64,000 bases of DNA, taken from positions 124,001 through 188,000 of the forward strand of contig NZ_BMRN01000001.1 of assembly GCF_014648655.1 (NCBI RefSeq). The letters run 5' to 3'. This stretch comes from Streptomyces atratus (GTDB lineage Bacteria > Actinomycetota > Actinomycetes > Streptomycetales > Streptomycetaceae). The notes under the pieces are model-generated. The model saw only the letters and a program-made list of their open reading frames with translations, was not told where the DNA came from and searched no databases. Shown piece after piece: positions 1-10,433 of this stretch (position 1 is its first letter; the number at the start of each line of letters is the position of its first letter). The translations under genes and the position numbers were made by a program.

Positions 1-2205
1 GTCCGTGGACGGCGTACCGCTCACGCCGGGCGTGGCCTGGCTGCCCGACGGGCCCGGCGTCACCGCGCTGCCGCCGGATGCCGTGTCTCCGGGGGCCGAG
101 CCGTCCGTCGGCCCGTCGGCCGGGATTCCGTCCCCGCTGTCGTCCTGGCCCGCCGACTCCTCGGTCGTGACACCCGGATTGCCCTGGGCATCGCCGTCAC
201 CGAACGGCGTCCCCAGCACCACCACCGCGCCCAGCACACCGGCCAGGAGGACGCCCACGCCCGCCGCGAGCGGATTGCGCCGGGCCCCGCCCAGCGCTCC
301 GAAACGGCCGCCCCGCGCGCCCGAGGCGGTTGCGGGGGCGCTCTGCCGGGATATCACCGCGGTGACGTCCTCGTACGGCCGTGACAGCGTCTGCGTCACG
401 GCTGCCGTCGGACCGACAGGCGGCGGCACCGGCTCCTCGTACCGCGGGGCCGGCACGTCGTCGCCCACCGGGACAGGTCCGCCGGGCCGCGGGCCGCCGG
501 AGCGGTCCTCGACCAGGGCGAGCGCGCGTCGTCCGGCCACCGCGCCCGACTTGTCGGCGAGCGCCCCGCGCATGCTGATCGAGGTCTCCAGCTCCGCCCT
601 GGCCCGGTCCGGATTGCCGGTGCAGAGTGCGAGGACGCCCAACTCATGGTGGAAGTACGCCTCTTCGGCGACCTCTCCGGCAATCCTGGCCGCCTCCTGG
701 CCGATCCGCAGGGCCCTCTCCCAGGCGCCCCAGTGCAGTCCCGCCGCGAAGGCCGGGGAGGCGCTGCGGGCCAGCAGCACGGCCACGCTGGTCTGCCCCG
801 CCCCGTCGCCGGGGACGAGCTGTGCCATCGCCGCGACGACCGCGTCGGCCTCGGCGGTCGCCCGGGCGGGGCCGACCGAGGGGTGCCCGGCCCACCAGGC
901 GTAGTGCTGGGCCGCCGTCAGGGCCCGGTCGGTGCTGTCCTCGCCGTATCCGGCGGCCTCCAGCTGGGCGAGGACTCCGGCGGCCAGCCGGTAGCGGGGA
1001 CCGGCCGGGGAGAGCAGTCCGCAGCCGGCCAGTTCACCGAGCGCGGCGTCGGCGTGGGTGTCCCCCACGAGCGCCGGCAGATGCGCCTGGTGCGGCACCT
1101 CGCCGCCGAGCGCGACCGCGAAGCGCAGGGTGTCGCGGGCGGGCCCGCTCAGCCGTGACGCGAGCAGTGCGGCGGGCGCCGCGCCCTCGCCGAGGCTGGG
1201 CAGCGGTATGTGGACGCCGTCGACGTCCTCGTCGTGCCCGAAGGGTACGTCGAGGGACCGGCTGTAGAGGCCGCTGTACGCGTCGGGGTCGGTGCGCAGC
1301 ATGTCGCGCTGGCGCAGCAGGGCGCCCGCCTGGACGAAGCGCAGCGGCAGCCCCTCGGATTCGAACCAGAGGTCTCCCGCCCAGTTCGCCTCCTCCTCGG
1401 TGAGCGGACGCTCGACGACCTGCTCCAGCAGGTCGATCGAGGAGCTGCGGCCGAGGCCCCCGAGGAAGACCTCTTCGAGGTGCGAGTCCGGGGTGGGTGC
1501 GGCCACATCCGGAGTCGTCGCGAACAGGAAGGCGCACTCCGGAGTGGCGTCGAGCAGCTCCTCCAGGGCGGCCCCGCCGAATTCCAGGTCGTCGAGTACG
1601 ACGACGGCGCCGATGCTCCGGACCTTTTCGAGGAGACCGGCGCGGTCGGGCCGGTGCAGCCGCGCGTCATGGACGGCCTCGAAGAGCCCGTGGAGCAGGT
1701 CGGTGACGGTCCGCTTGTAGCCGCAGAGCCGTACGACTCCGTCCGGTGCGAGGTCCGCGCAGTCGGCGGCGACGGCGTTCAGCAGTGCCGTACGGCCGGA
1801 TCCGGCCGGTCCGGTGAGCCGCACCGAGCGGCCGCGGGCCAGCAGGCGCGCCAGCCGCTCGCGCTCTTCCGCACGCTCCAGGAGGGGCAGTTGGGGAGCG
1901 GGCGGCCCCGGCGGCACGGGCGGTGCGGTGGCGCGTTCGCGGTCGGCGCGCTCGGCCGCGGTGCGCCGGACCGGCGGGTCCGGCTGCTCCCCCGGCGGGC
2001 ACAGCTCGACCTCGCTGCCGTCGACCGGGTTGACGGTGAGGAGGTAGTCACCCGATATGAGCCGGACGACGCGCGCCTGCTGTGGCGTTTGCTGACCGAA
2101 ATCCGGAGTCAGTGGATCACGTGACGGCCGTCGCCGGCCGGTTCCCTCGTCGAAGCTGTCGTTGTCCCGGCCGTACTCTTCCGGTCCCCGGTGTGTCGGG
2201 TCCAT
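1..2205 (-). CDS. P-loop NTPase with C-terminal membrane anchor (partial)
   Basis: The reading frame is open from an ATG at 2205 to the left edge, 735 codons, so the C-terminus is missing. After a short hydrophilic N-terminus there is a Pro-rich linker and an AAA/NACHT-like NTPase core: Walker A GPAGSGRT near residue 135 and a Walker B-like stretch IGAVVVLDDLEF near residue 195. A helical, probably TPR-like, region follows, then one transmembrane segment near residues 640-665 and a Gly/Ser/Thr/Pro-rich tail that would lie outside the cell. The fold resembles signalling NTPases of actinobacteria; its target is unknown. Gene reality is well supported by the unbroken frame and domain logic; function is inference. 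Confidence 0.8.
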   Translation of the reverse strand, partial: MDPTHRGPEEYGRDNDSFDEGTGRRRPSRDPLTPDFGQQTPQQARVVRLISGDYLLTVNPVDGSEVELCPPGEQPDPPVRRTAAERADRERATAPPVPPGPPAPQLPLLERAEERERLARLLARGRSVRLTGPAGSGRTALLNAVAADCADLAPDGVVRLCGYKRTVTDLLHGLFEAVHDARLHRPDRAGLLEKVRSIGAVVVLDDLEFGGAALEELLDATPECAFLFATTPDVAAPTPDSHLEEVFLGGLGRSSSIDLLEQVVERPLTEEEANWAGDLWFESEGLPLRFVQAGALLRQRDMLRTDPDAYSGLYSRSLDVPFGHDEDVDGVHIPLPSLGEGAAPAALLASRLSGPARDTLRFAVALGGEVPHQAHLPALVGDTHADAALGELAGCGLLSPAGPRYRLAAGVLAQLEAAGYGEDSTDRALTAAQHYAWWAGHPSVGPARATAEADAVVAAMAQLVPGDGAGQTSVAVLLARSASPAFAAGLHWGAWERALRIGQEAARIAGEVAEEAYFHHELGVLALCTGNPDRARAELETSISMRGALADKSGAVAGRRALALVEDRSGGPRPGGPVPVGDDVPAPRYEEPVPPPVGPTAAVTQTLSRPYEDVTAVISRQSAPATASGARGGRFGALGGARRNPLAAGVGVLLAGVLGAVVVLGTPFGDGDAQGNPGVTTEESAGQDDSGDGIPADGPTDGSAPGDTASGGSAVTPGPSGSQATPGVSGTPSTD

Positions 2206-2454
2206 CGCCAAAGCCCCCAGACGCGTCGCGCACGATTGCCCCTCCCGGCCTCGCACGCCCCGCTGTCGCTTCCGGTCCGGTGTCCGCCTGGTGGGTTCGT
2301 CAATCGGCGGACGGCCGAACCCTAGACCGTCGCACAGTGTCCGCGCACAGTCGGGGGGCCACGCCGTCCGAAGCGCACTCTCTCGTGCGGATTGCGCACC
2401 TTCGGCCGCGCCGCACGATCAGGGCCCGTCCACCGGGCCGGGGCCGGGCAGGCC

Positions 2455-2778
2455 CTACACGCGCGGCAGGGAGTCTGCGGCGATTCCGCCCTCGATGGCC
2501 AGAATGCGGTGCAGCCGGGTCGCCACCAGCAGGCGCTGCATCTGCGGCGGCACGCCACGGAGTACCAGCCGTCGTCCCGCACGACCGGCCCGGCGGTGTG
2601 CGCCCATGATGACGCCGAGCCCGGTGGCGTCCCAGGAATCCAGCTCGGTCAGGTCGAGCACCAGGTCGCCGACTCCGTTGTCGAGGGCCGAGTGCAGGAC
2701 CGTACGGGCGTCCGCCGCGCTTCGGACGTCGAGGCGGCCCCCGACGACCAGCTCGGCGTGGTCGCCCCTGATGTGCAT
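2455..2778 (-). CDS. STAS-domain anti-sigma-factor antagonist
   Basis: A 107-residue single STAS domain, the size usual for anti-anti-sigma factors that bind RsbW/SpoIIAB-type kinases and free a sigma factor. The switch-site motif reads DATGLG around residue 50, so the residue before Gly is Thr and the preceding one is Ala, where most relatives have DSSGLG or DSTGLG. Phosphorylation on Thr is therefore expected, if it occurs. The start is ATG with GGGGAG a few bases upstream. No kinase or sigma gene is adjacent, so its partner must be encoded elsewhere. Confidence 0.85.
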   Translation of the reverse strand: MHIRGDHAELVVGGRLDVRSAADARTVLHSALDNGVGDLVLDLTELDSWDATGLGVIMGAHRRAGRAGRRLVLRGVPPQMQRLLVATRLHRILAIEGGIAADSLPRV

Positions 2779-3014
2779 ATGTGCTCCCCGGAATTGCTCC
2801 GTAGCAAGGTTCGTCTGTCTGTTCTGTCTCTGTCACAACTGACTGCGACAGCGACAGGGAAGTTGCCGTCTGTAAGCGAACCGATACCGAATTCACCCCG
2901 TGGAGTGACCAAGGCCCGGCGAGGACCACGCGGATCCACCGATTCCGGGAGACGCCCCCCGGGCCTCCGGGCCTGACCGACGGCAAATCAGGCAAACCGG
3001 AGGACCGAAAACGA

Positions 3015-3863
3015 TCAGTACGTGTAGAAGCCCTGCCCGCTCTTGCGGCCGATGTCACCTGCATCCACCATCCGGCGCATCAGCTCCGGCGCGGCGAACT
3101 TCTCGTCCTGGGACTCGGTGTAGATGTTGCTCGTGGCGTGCAGGAGGATGTCGACCCCGGTCAGGTCAGCCGTGGCCAGGGGGCCCATGGCGTGGCCGAA
3201 GCCCAGCTTGCAGGCGATGTCGATGTCCTCGGCCGTGGCGACGCCCGACTCGTAGAGCTTGGTGGCCTCCACGACGAGCGCCGAGATCAGCCGGGTGGTG
3301 ACGAAGCCGGCCACGTCACGGTTGACGACGATGCAGGTCTTGCCGACGGACTCGGCGAACTCCCGTGCGGTGGCGAGGGTTTCGTCGCTGGTCTTGTAGC
3401 CGCGTACGAGTTCGCAGAGCTGCATCATCGGAACCGGCGAGAAGAAGTGCACACCGACGACGCGCTCGGGACGCTCCGTCACGGCCGCGATCTTGGTGAT
3501 CGGGATCGCGGAGGTGTTGGAGGCGAGGACGGCGTCATCCCGGACGATCTTGTCGAGCGCCCGGAAGATCTCGTGCTTGACCTCGAGCTTCTCGAAGACG
3601 GCCTCGACGACGACATCCGCGTCGGCGACCGCGTCGAGGTCGGTGGTGGTGGTGATGCGGGCCAGCGCGGCATCGGCGTCGGCCGCCCCCAGCTTCCCCT
3701 TGGAGACGAACTTGTCGTACGAGGCCTTGATGCCGTCACGGCCACGGGTCAGGGCCTCGTCGGTGACATCACGCAGCACGACGTCCCAGCCCGCCTGGGC
3801 GGAGACCTGCGCAATACCGGATCCCATGAGTCCGGCTCCGATGACGGCGAGCTTCCTGGCCAC
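3015..3863 (-). CDS. 3-hydroxybutyryl-CoA dehydrogenase
   Basis: Full-length 282-residue 3-hydroxyacyl-CoA dehydrogenase, oxidising or reducing 3-hydroxybutyryl-CoA/acetoacetyl-CoA with NAD(P)(H). The N-terminal Rossmann fold shows GAGLMGSGIAQ at residues 9-19, the catalytic His lies in VVGVHFFSPVPMM near residue 138, and the helical C-terminal domain ends normally. The start is GTG (the first residue is written M), with AAGGGG about 7 bases before it. The gene stands alone. In Streptomyces such enzymes serve butyrate and ethylmalonyl-CoA metabolism. The hbd/fadB label is by family; paralogues make the exact symbol uncertain. Confidence 0.93.
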   Translation of the reverse strand: MARKLAVIGAGLMGSGIAQVSAQAGWDVVLRDVTDEALTRGRDGIKASYDKFVSKGKLGAADADAALARITTTTDLDAVADADVVVEAVFEKLEVKHEIFRALDKIVRDDAVLASNTSAIPITKIAAVTERPERVVGVHFFSPVPMMQLCELVRGYKTSDETLATAREFAESVGKTCIVVNRDVAGFVTTRLISALVVEATKLYESGVATAEDIDIACKLGFGHAMGPLATADLTGVDILLHATSNIYTESQDEKFAAPELMRRMVDAGDIGRKSGQGFYTY

Positions 3864-5100
3864 GTCTGCACCCCTTGGTTTCTGTTCGCCTCTGCAGCTG
3901 GTCCCTGCACGGCCGGTCCTAACGGTTGTTCATATGCTCTCCGGCGGAGATTAGTACCCGTGAGGGGCCTTGGGGTGGCGAAGAGATGCGCGTCACGCCA
4001 TACGTCACGCACATCACATTTCCAGCAGGCGCGTCACCCGGTGGAAGAGTCTTCGGGGCGAGTGCCGTAGCCGTAGCCGTCCGCTCGCTTCAGCATCCGA
4101 AGATGGCGGTGGTGGACACCCTGGACGAGCCCCGAGGCCGTACGGATATTGAAGCGCCCCGTGGCCCGCACAGCCACGCGCCCCATGTGATGGCCCCGGT
4201 ACTTGCCTGACGGAAGAGATGCGGCAACCAGATCCCCGGTGGCATATCCATGGTGCTGCTTCTGCCGGGGGGCGGCGAAGCCGCGGAAAGCCGAACTTGT
4301 CCGGAGTGGTGCGCGCGTAGACGCCGCGTCCGGTCGCGATCACGACCAAAACAGCATTCGGGTGGCTGACCAGGCTTGTGGATTCAGCGAGTTCGCCCAC
4401 GCACAAAGCGTCGAGCGTATGTGTCTTGGGCAGACCGGCATGAGTGGCCGCCCGTGGCGGTCAAGCACGGGCACCCGGTCACCGGCTGTAACTCTTCGGA
4501 CGGTGCCGCCCTCACGGACGGCGTGTACTCCCTCAGCAGCGGACGCGGCTTACGCATTCGCGGCCTCGGGGTGACGCTCCCGGCGCCTGGTGCGGCTGCC
4601 AGGAGTCTCCCCTCGCTCATGTCCGATGCCAGCGCCGTCGGACGACCGCCGACGGGGTCCGCGCCCCGTTTCGTCCCTGCTCCCAGGGTTGTCTGCAGGC
4701 GCAGATTCCAGAGCCTGCCGCTGAGGAAGCACGACAGGGTGGGTGGGCTCGCTCACATCGAACGTAGTCATCGAGGCACCTCTTTGAACTGATGACTTGA
4801 GCTGGTCAACCCGAGCCCGACACCGGCCAGGGCGGCTGAGCTCCGACCGGCAAGGCCGAGGAGCGGTTGACGTCTCACATGACGGACATGCGCCGAGTCG
4901 CTACGGACCCCGCACACCAATTCGTCATATCAAACGAGTGATCACGTCCAGGGTTACGCCCGGCACGACAAATAATCACCTACCGCGGGACGACCGTGCT
5001 GTGCTGTACCGGGTACTGGCCCCGCTCACCTTCGCGCTGTCGGCCGTGACGGTGGGCACACGCGTCTTCCGTAGCGCCGACGCCTAACTAGGCTGGTCAC
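3864..5100. other. Gene-poor 1.2 kb stretch
   Basis: No convincing protein-coding gene covers this stretch. Reading frames here overlap each other on both strands, show no family I recognise, and the base composition is less GC-biased than the neighbours. The only frame with a good ribosome-binding site is the 73-codon one at 4550-4771. The far end (about 4920-5000) is relatively AT-rich and probably holds the promoter of the cobalamin adenosyltransferase gene. It may be the remains of decayed genes. Confidence 0.5.
4550..4771 (-). CDS. Possible small hypothetical protein
   Basis: A 73-codon frame starts with ATG (MTTFDVSEPTHPVVLP...) preceded by AGAGGTG at a workable distance. The second half is rich in Arg, Gly and Ser and looks non-globular, and third-position GC is lower than in the surrounding real genes. 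It could be the surviving 5' end of a decayed gene or a chance frame. I recognise no family. Confidence 0.22.
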   Translation of the reverse strand: MTTFDVSEPTHPVVLPQRQALESAPADNPGSRDETGRGPRRRSSDGAGIGHERGETPGSRTRRRERHPEAANA

Positions 5101-5673
5101 ATGGTCAATCTGACACGTATCTACACCCGTACCGGCGATCAGGGCACCACCGCCCTCGGCGACACGAGCCGGACCGCCAAGACCGATCTGCGGATCTCCG
5201 CGTACGCCGACACCAATGAGGCCAATGCCGTCATCGGTACGGCGATCGCGCTCGGACAGCTCTCCGAGGATGTCGTGAAGGTCCTCGTCCGCGTGCAGAA
5301 CGACCTGTTCGACGTGGGCGCGGATCTGTCGACGCCGGTCGTCGAGGACCCGAAATATCCACCACTGCGGGTCGAGCAGAGTTACGTCGACAAGCTGGAG
5401 GCGGACTGCGACCACTTCCTGGAGCAGCTGGAGAAGCTGCGCAGCTTCATCCTTCCGGGCGGTACGCCGGGGGCGGCGCTGCTGCACCAGGCGTGCACGG
5501 TGGTCCGGCGTGCGGAGCGGTCCACGTGGGCGGCCCTGGAGGTGCACGGTGAGGTGATGAACGCGCTGACGGCGACGTATCTCAACCGCCTCTCCGACCT
5601 GCTGTTCATTCTCGCGAGGACGGCGAACAAGGAGGTCGGCGACGTGCTGTGGGTACCTGGCGGCGAGCGGTAG
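5101..5673 (+). CDS. ATP:cob(I)alamin adenosyltransferase (PduO type)
   Basis: 190 residues, the usual length of PduO-type corrinoid adenosyltransferases, which transfer the 5'-deoxyadenosyl group of ATP to cob(I)alamin to make coenzyme B12. The ATP-binding N-terminal motif IYTRTGDQGTTALGD (residues 6-20) and the helix with VVRRAERSTWAAL near residue 140 are both intact. Streptomyces needs the product for ribonucleotide reductase, methylmalonyl-CoA mutase and related enzymes. The gene is single and ends at a strong hairpin shared with the convergent membrane-protein gene. No cobalamin riboswitch is evident just upstream. Confidence 0.93.
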   Translation: MVNLTRIYTRTGDQGTTALGDTSRTAKTDLRISAYADTNEANAVIGTAIALGQLSEDVVKVLVRVQNDLFDVGADLSTPVVEDPKYPPLRVEQSYVDKLEADCDHFLEQLEKLRSFILPGGTPGAALLHQACTVVRRAERSTWAALEVHGEVMNALTATYLNRLSDLLFILARTANKEVGDVLWVPGGER

Positions 5674-5691
5674 CGGTTGTTGTCATCAAGC

Positions 5692-5724
5692 GCCGGACGG
5701 GCTTGGAGATCAAGCCCGTCCGGC
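5692..5724. terminator. Bidirectional hairpin terminator
   Basis: A 13-bp perfect stem (GCCGGACGGGCTT with its complement) and a 7-base loop lies between two convergent genes. No T-run follows, as is common for Streptomyces terminators. Confidence 0.75.
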
Positions 5725-5727
5725 CTC

Positions 5728-6270
5728 TCAGCGCCCCGCCCTCTCCCGCTTCGGGAACACCGTGTAGCCCCCCGCGATGACCACGTTGATCCCGATCACG
5801 AACAGCATCTTCTGCTGCCACGACTGCAGAGACGTCACATCCCCGGCCCCGCCCACGTACCAGATCGCCGCCTGCAGCAGCGCCAGTGCCGTCACGGCCG
5901 CGACCGTCCACCGCGCCGCGACCCGCCACTCGTGTGCCGCGCGCTCCATGCCGTACTTGGGCGGCTTCACCGGCGGCGGCCCGCCCGCGAAGCGGTGGGC
6001 GACCCGGGCGTCCACCCAGCGGATCGTGGAGTGGCCGAGCCCCACCGTGAAGCCGATGTAGACCGCGGCGAGCCCGTGCTTCCAGTCGGGCTCGGCCCCG
6101 TTCTTCAGGTCGATGGCCGTCACCACCAGCAGCACGACCTCCAGCAGCGGCTCGCACAGCAGCACAGCCGCACCCAGCCGCGGCTTCCTCGCCGGGTACC
6201 GCAGTGCGAGCCCCGCAGCCAGCAGCACCCAGAAGCCGACTTCGCAGAGCACGATCAGCGTGACGATCAC
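5728..6270 (-). CDS. Integral membrane protein, about five TM helices
   Basis: 180 residues from a GTG at 6270, chosen because AAGGAGA lies at the right distance and because the first hydrophobic helix starts at residue 2. Hydrophobic segments appear near residues 2-22, 32-55, 65-82, 118-138 and 150-168, and a Pro/Lys-rich loop (GGPPPVKPPKYG) lies before the fourth. The tail is basic, suggesting a cytoplasmic C-terminus. The frame stays open upstream of the chosen start but has no ribosome-binding site there. I know similar uncharacterised proteins next to this adenosyltransferase gene in Streptomyces; function unknown. Confidence 0.82.
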   Translation of the reverse strand: MIVTLIVLCEVGFWVLLAAGLALRYPARKPRLGAAVLLCEPLLEVVLLVVTAIDLKNGAEPDWKHGLAAVYIGFTVGLGHSTIRWVDARVAHRFAGGPPPVKPPKYGMERAAHEWRVAARWTVAAVTALALLQAAIWYVGGAGDVTSLQSWQQKMLFVIGINVVIAGGYTVFPKRERAGR

Positions 6271-6358
6271 AGCACTTCTCCTTCCGGTCCCTCCCAGTCT
6301 TCGGGCTGCGGCGCCTGGAATCGTCGTCGGCAGTGACGAACCGTGACTGCATACTTCG

Positions 6359-7618
6359 ATGTACTCGCGCCTCGCTCCCGGTGCGGAGGTCCGCAGCGAA
6401 ACCGCCGTGTTGGATAGGAGGGTGCTCTCCTTCGCCCGCCCGCACCGCCACGACGTGCTCATCGCTGCCATCGGTCTCTGCGGCGGTCTGTTCCTGTGGA
6501 TGCTCGGGCTGCACATGCAGGGCAACCGGACCTTCGTCACCCCCTGGATCTCCCTGCTGCCGCTCGCCGTCGTCTCGGCGCTCGAACTGGTACGCAGGAC
6601 CGCCCCGCAGACGGCGCTGGTCATCGGCACGCTCGCCCTGGTCGCGGACCAGTTCACGGTCGGCAATCTGGCCACGGTCATGATGTTCACCGATCTGATG
6701 TACGCGGCCGTGCTGTACGGGACACCGGCCGCCGCCCGCCGCATCCCGGTGACCACCTTCCTGATCACGGTCGCGGTCACCATCGGGTTCCTGGCGTGGT
6801 TCCGCAATCCCCAGGCGCTTTTCAACGGGGTGGTCACCGGAATGGTCTCGTTCCTGCCCGCCATCACGGGGGTCAGCGTCCGCAACCACCGCGACGCCGC
6901 CGAGACCGCCCGCCTGCGCGCCGATCAGACCGCGTTGCTGGCCGAGATGGACCGTACCCAGGCGGTGACCGCCGAGCGCGCCCGGATGGCCCGCGAGCTG
7001 CACGACATGGTGGCGAACCATCTCTCCGCGATCGCCATCCACTCCACCGCCGCCCTCTCCATCGACGACCCCGGCACCTCGCGCGACGCGCTGGGGGTGA
7101 TCCGGGAGAACAGCGTCGACGGTCTCGCCGAGATGCGCCGGCTGATCGGGCTGCTGCGCACCGGTGGCGCCGACCCGGAGCCGAGCGCCTCACCGACGCT
7201 CGCCTCGCTGGACGCACTCGTCGAGCAGACCCGTACGAACGCCGCGTCGAGCGGACTGAGCTGCACCTTCAAGGACACCCGCGGCGAGCGGGGCCCGCTG
7301 CCCGCGCCGGTCGAGCTGGCCACCTACCGGATCGTCCAGGAGTCCCTGACGAACGCGCTCAAGCATGCCGCACCCGGCCCGGTCATGGTACGGCTCGGGC
7401 TGGCCGGGCAACTGCTCACGGTGGAGGTCAGCAGTGCGCTCGACGACCGTCCCGGGCCGCGCGCGCCCGGGTCGGGGGCCGGCCTGGTAGGGATGCGGGA
7501 GCGGGTGGCACTGCTGGGCGGAGAGATCGAGGCGGGTCCGGTGAGCGCCGGCGGCGGGACGAAGATCTGGCGGGTACGGGCCGAACTGCCCGTGGAAGAA
7601 GGGACCGTGAGGGCATGA
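6359..7618 (+). CDS. Sensor histidine kinase, NarL family
   Basis: 419 residues. Several N-terminal membrane helices (about residues 35-180) form the sensor. The HisKA_3 dimerisation motif ARELHDMVANHLSAIAIH near residue 220 contains the phospho-accepting His. The HATPase domain has its N-box near VQESLTNALKHA and a G-box GAGLVGMRERVALLGG. It should phosphorylate the regulator encoded immediately downstream, with which it overlaps by four bases (ATGA). The ATG at 6359 lacks a Shine-Dalgarno but sits about seven bases after a CATACT-like -10 element, so a leaderless mRNA is possible. A GTG start some 45 bases later is the alternative. The signal sensed is not evident. Confidence 0.9.
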   Translation: MYSRLAPGAEVRSETAVLDRRVLSFARPHRHDVLIAAIGLCGGLFLWMLGLHMQGNRTFVTPWISLLPLAVVSALELVRRTAPQTALVIGTLALVADQFTVGNLATVMMFTDLMYAAVLYGTPAAARRIPVTTFLITVAVTIGFLAWFRNPQALFNGVVTGMVSFLPAITGVSVRNHRDAAETARLRADQTALLAEMDRTQAVTAERARMARELHDMVANHLSAIAIHSTAALSIDDPGTSRDALGVIRENSVDGLAEMRRLIGLLRTGGADPEPSASPTLASLDALVEQTRTNAASSGLSCTFKDTRGERGPLPAPVELATYRIVQESLTNALKHAAPGPVMVRLGLAGQLLTVEVSSALDDRPGPRAPGSGAGLVGMRERVALLGGEIEAGPVSAGGGTKIWRVRAELPVEEGTVRA

Positions 7619-8265
7619 CGATCCGGGTTGTGGTCGCCGAGGACCAGTCGGCCGTCCGTGCGGGGCTGGTGCTCATTCTGCGCAGCGCGCCGGACATCGA
7701 GGTCGTCGGCGAGGCCGGGGACGGCGAGGAGGCGGTGCGCCTGGCCCGCGAACTGCGGCCGGATCTGGTGCTGATGGACGTGTCGATGCCGCGTCTCGAC
7801 GGGGTGTCGGCGACCGGGCAGGTGGTGGCCGAAAAGCTTGCGGATGTGCTGGTGTTGACGACGTTCGATCTGGACGAGTACGTCTTCGGCGCGCTGCGGG
7901 CGGGAGCGGCGGGCTTTCTGCTGAAGAACACCGATGCGCACGATCTGCTCGAAGCAGTACGTACGGTGGCGCGCGGCGAGGGGCTGATCGCCCCGGCCGT
8001 GACGCGCCGTCTGATCGCGGAGTTCGCCGGGACCACCCCCGTACGGCCTGCGAACGCACCCGACCCCGCGGTGCTCCATGCACTCACCCGGCGGGAGCGG
8101 GAGGTGCTCGGCTGCCTCGGCGCGGGGCTGTCGAATGCCGAGATCGCGGTACGGCTCTCGATGGCCGAGGCGACCGTCAAGACGCACGTCAGCAGGTTGC
8201 TGGGCAAGCTGGAGCTGCGCAGCCGGGTCCAGGCGGCAGTACTTGCGCAGGAGTTGGGCATCTGA
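7615..8265 (+). CDS. Response regulator, NarL/LuxR type
   Basis: 216 residues: an N-terminal receiver with acidic pair ED near residue 9, phospho-Asp in LVLMDVSMPRLDG (about residue 54) and conserved Thr and Lys (LTTFD, LLKN). It is followed by a LuxR helix-turn-helix (LTRREREVLGCLGAGLSNAEIA, then TVKTHVSRLLGKL). It is translationally coupled to the upstream kinase through ATGA. The pair makes a complete two-component system. Its nearness to the chitinase gene is not evidence of control over it; both partners are full length. Confidence 0.93.
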   Translation: MTIRVVVAEDQSAVRAGLVLILRSAPDIEVVGEAGDGEEAVRLARELRPDLVLMDVSMPRLDGVSATGQVVAEKLADVLVLTTFDLDEYVFGALRAGAAGFLLKNTDAHDLLEAVRTVARGEGLIAPAVTRRLIAEFAGTTPVRPANAPDPAVLHALTRREREVLGCLGAGLSNAEIAVRLSMAEATVKTHVSRLLGKLELRSRVQAAVLAQELGI

Positions 8266-8282
8266 GGTTTAACTCCGAACTT

Positions 8283-8315
8283 TGGTCTGGACCTCTTGAC
8301 GATTGGTCCAGACCT
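8283..8315 (+). promoter_or_regulatory. Chitinase-type 12-bp repeat operator
   Basis: Two near-identical 12-mers, TGGTCTGGACCT at 8283-8294 and TGGTCCAGACCT at 8304-8315, flank and overlap the -35 region. This is the classical repeat found in Streptomyces chitinase promoters. The element is tied in the literature to chitin induction and glucose repression, and it resembles the GlcNAc-responsive DasR sites. Confidence 0.85.
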
Positions 8316-8324
8316 TCCTAATCT
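8296..8324 (+). promoter_or_regulatory. Chitinase promoter (-35/-10)
   Basis: TTGACG (8296-8301) and TAATCT (8319-8324) are separated by 17 bases, a near-ideal vegetative sigma-factor promoter. The second operator repeat lies inside the spacer, so a bound repressor would block polymerase. The predicted transcript leader is roughly 100 bases. Confidence 0.8.
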
Positions 8325-8434
8325 CACCGAGCACACTGCGGTGAGTGCGCCATGACAAGGCGTGCTCAGGGCGGCGCAGGGTTTGCAGTCCACGGACCAC
8401 CCCCGTTTGTCCGGACCTCACCCGAGGAGCACCG

Positions 8435-10312
<1,878 letters not shown>

Positions 10313-10348
10313 CCCCCACTCAGTACCGCGCACAACCCCGGAAAGCAG

Positions 10349-10386
10349 CCGGGGAGACAGGTCCGCCCCCTGTCTCCCCGGTTTTT
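10349..10386 (+). terminator. Rho-independent terminator after chitinase
   Basis: A 13-bp GC-rich stem (CCGGGGAGACAGG with its complement, 7-base loop) is followed by TTTTT. Confidence 0.88.
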
Positions 10387-10433
10387 CGTCGGCTTCGGTA
10401 CGGGCCCGAGGCCACGTCGTACGGCCCTCGGGC

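Noticed and set aside
5..904. 299-codon plus-strand open frame at the left edge
   Set aside because: The minus-strand frame from 2205 gives a coherent NTPase with a membrane helix over the same bases; the plus frame is Pro/Ser/Ala-rich and meaningless.
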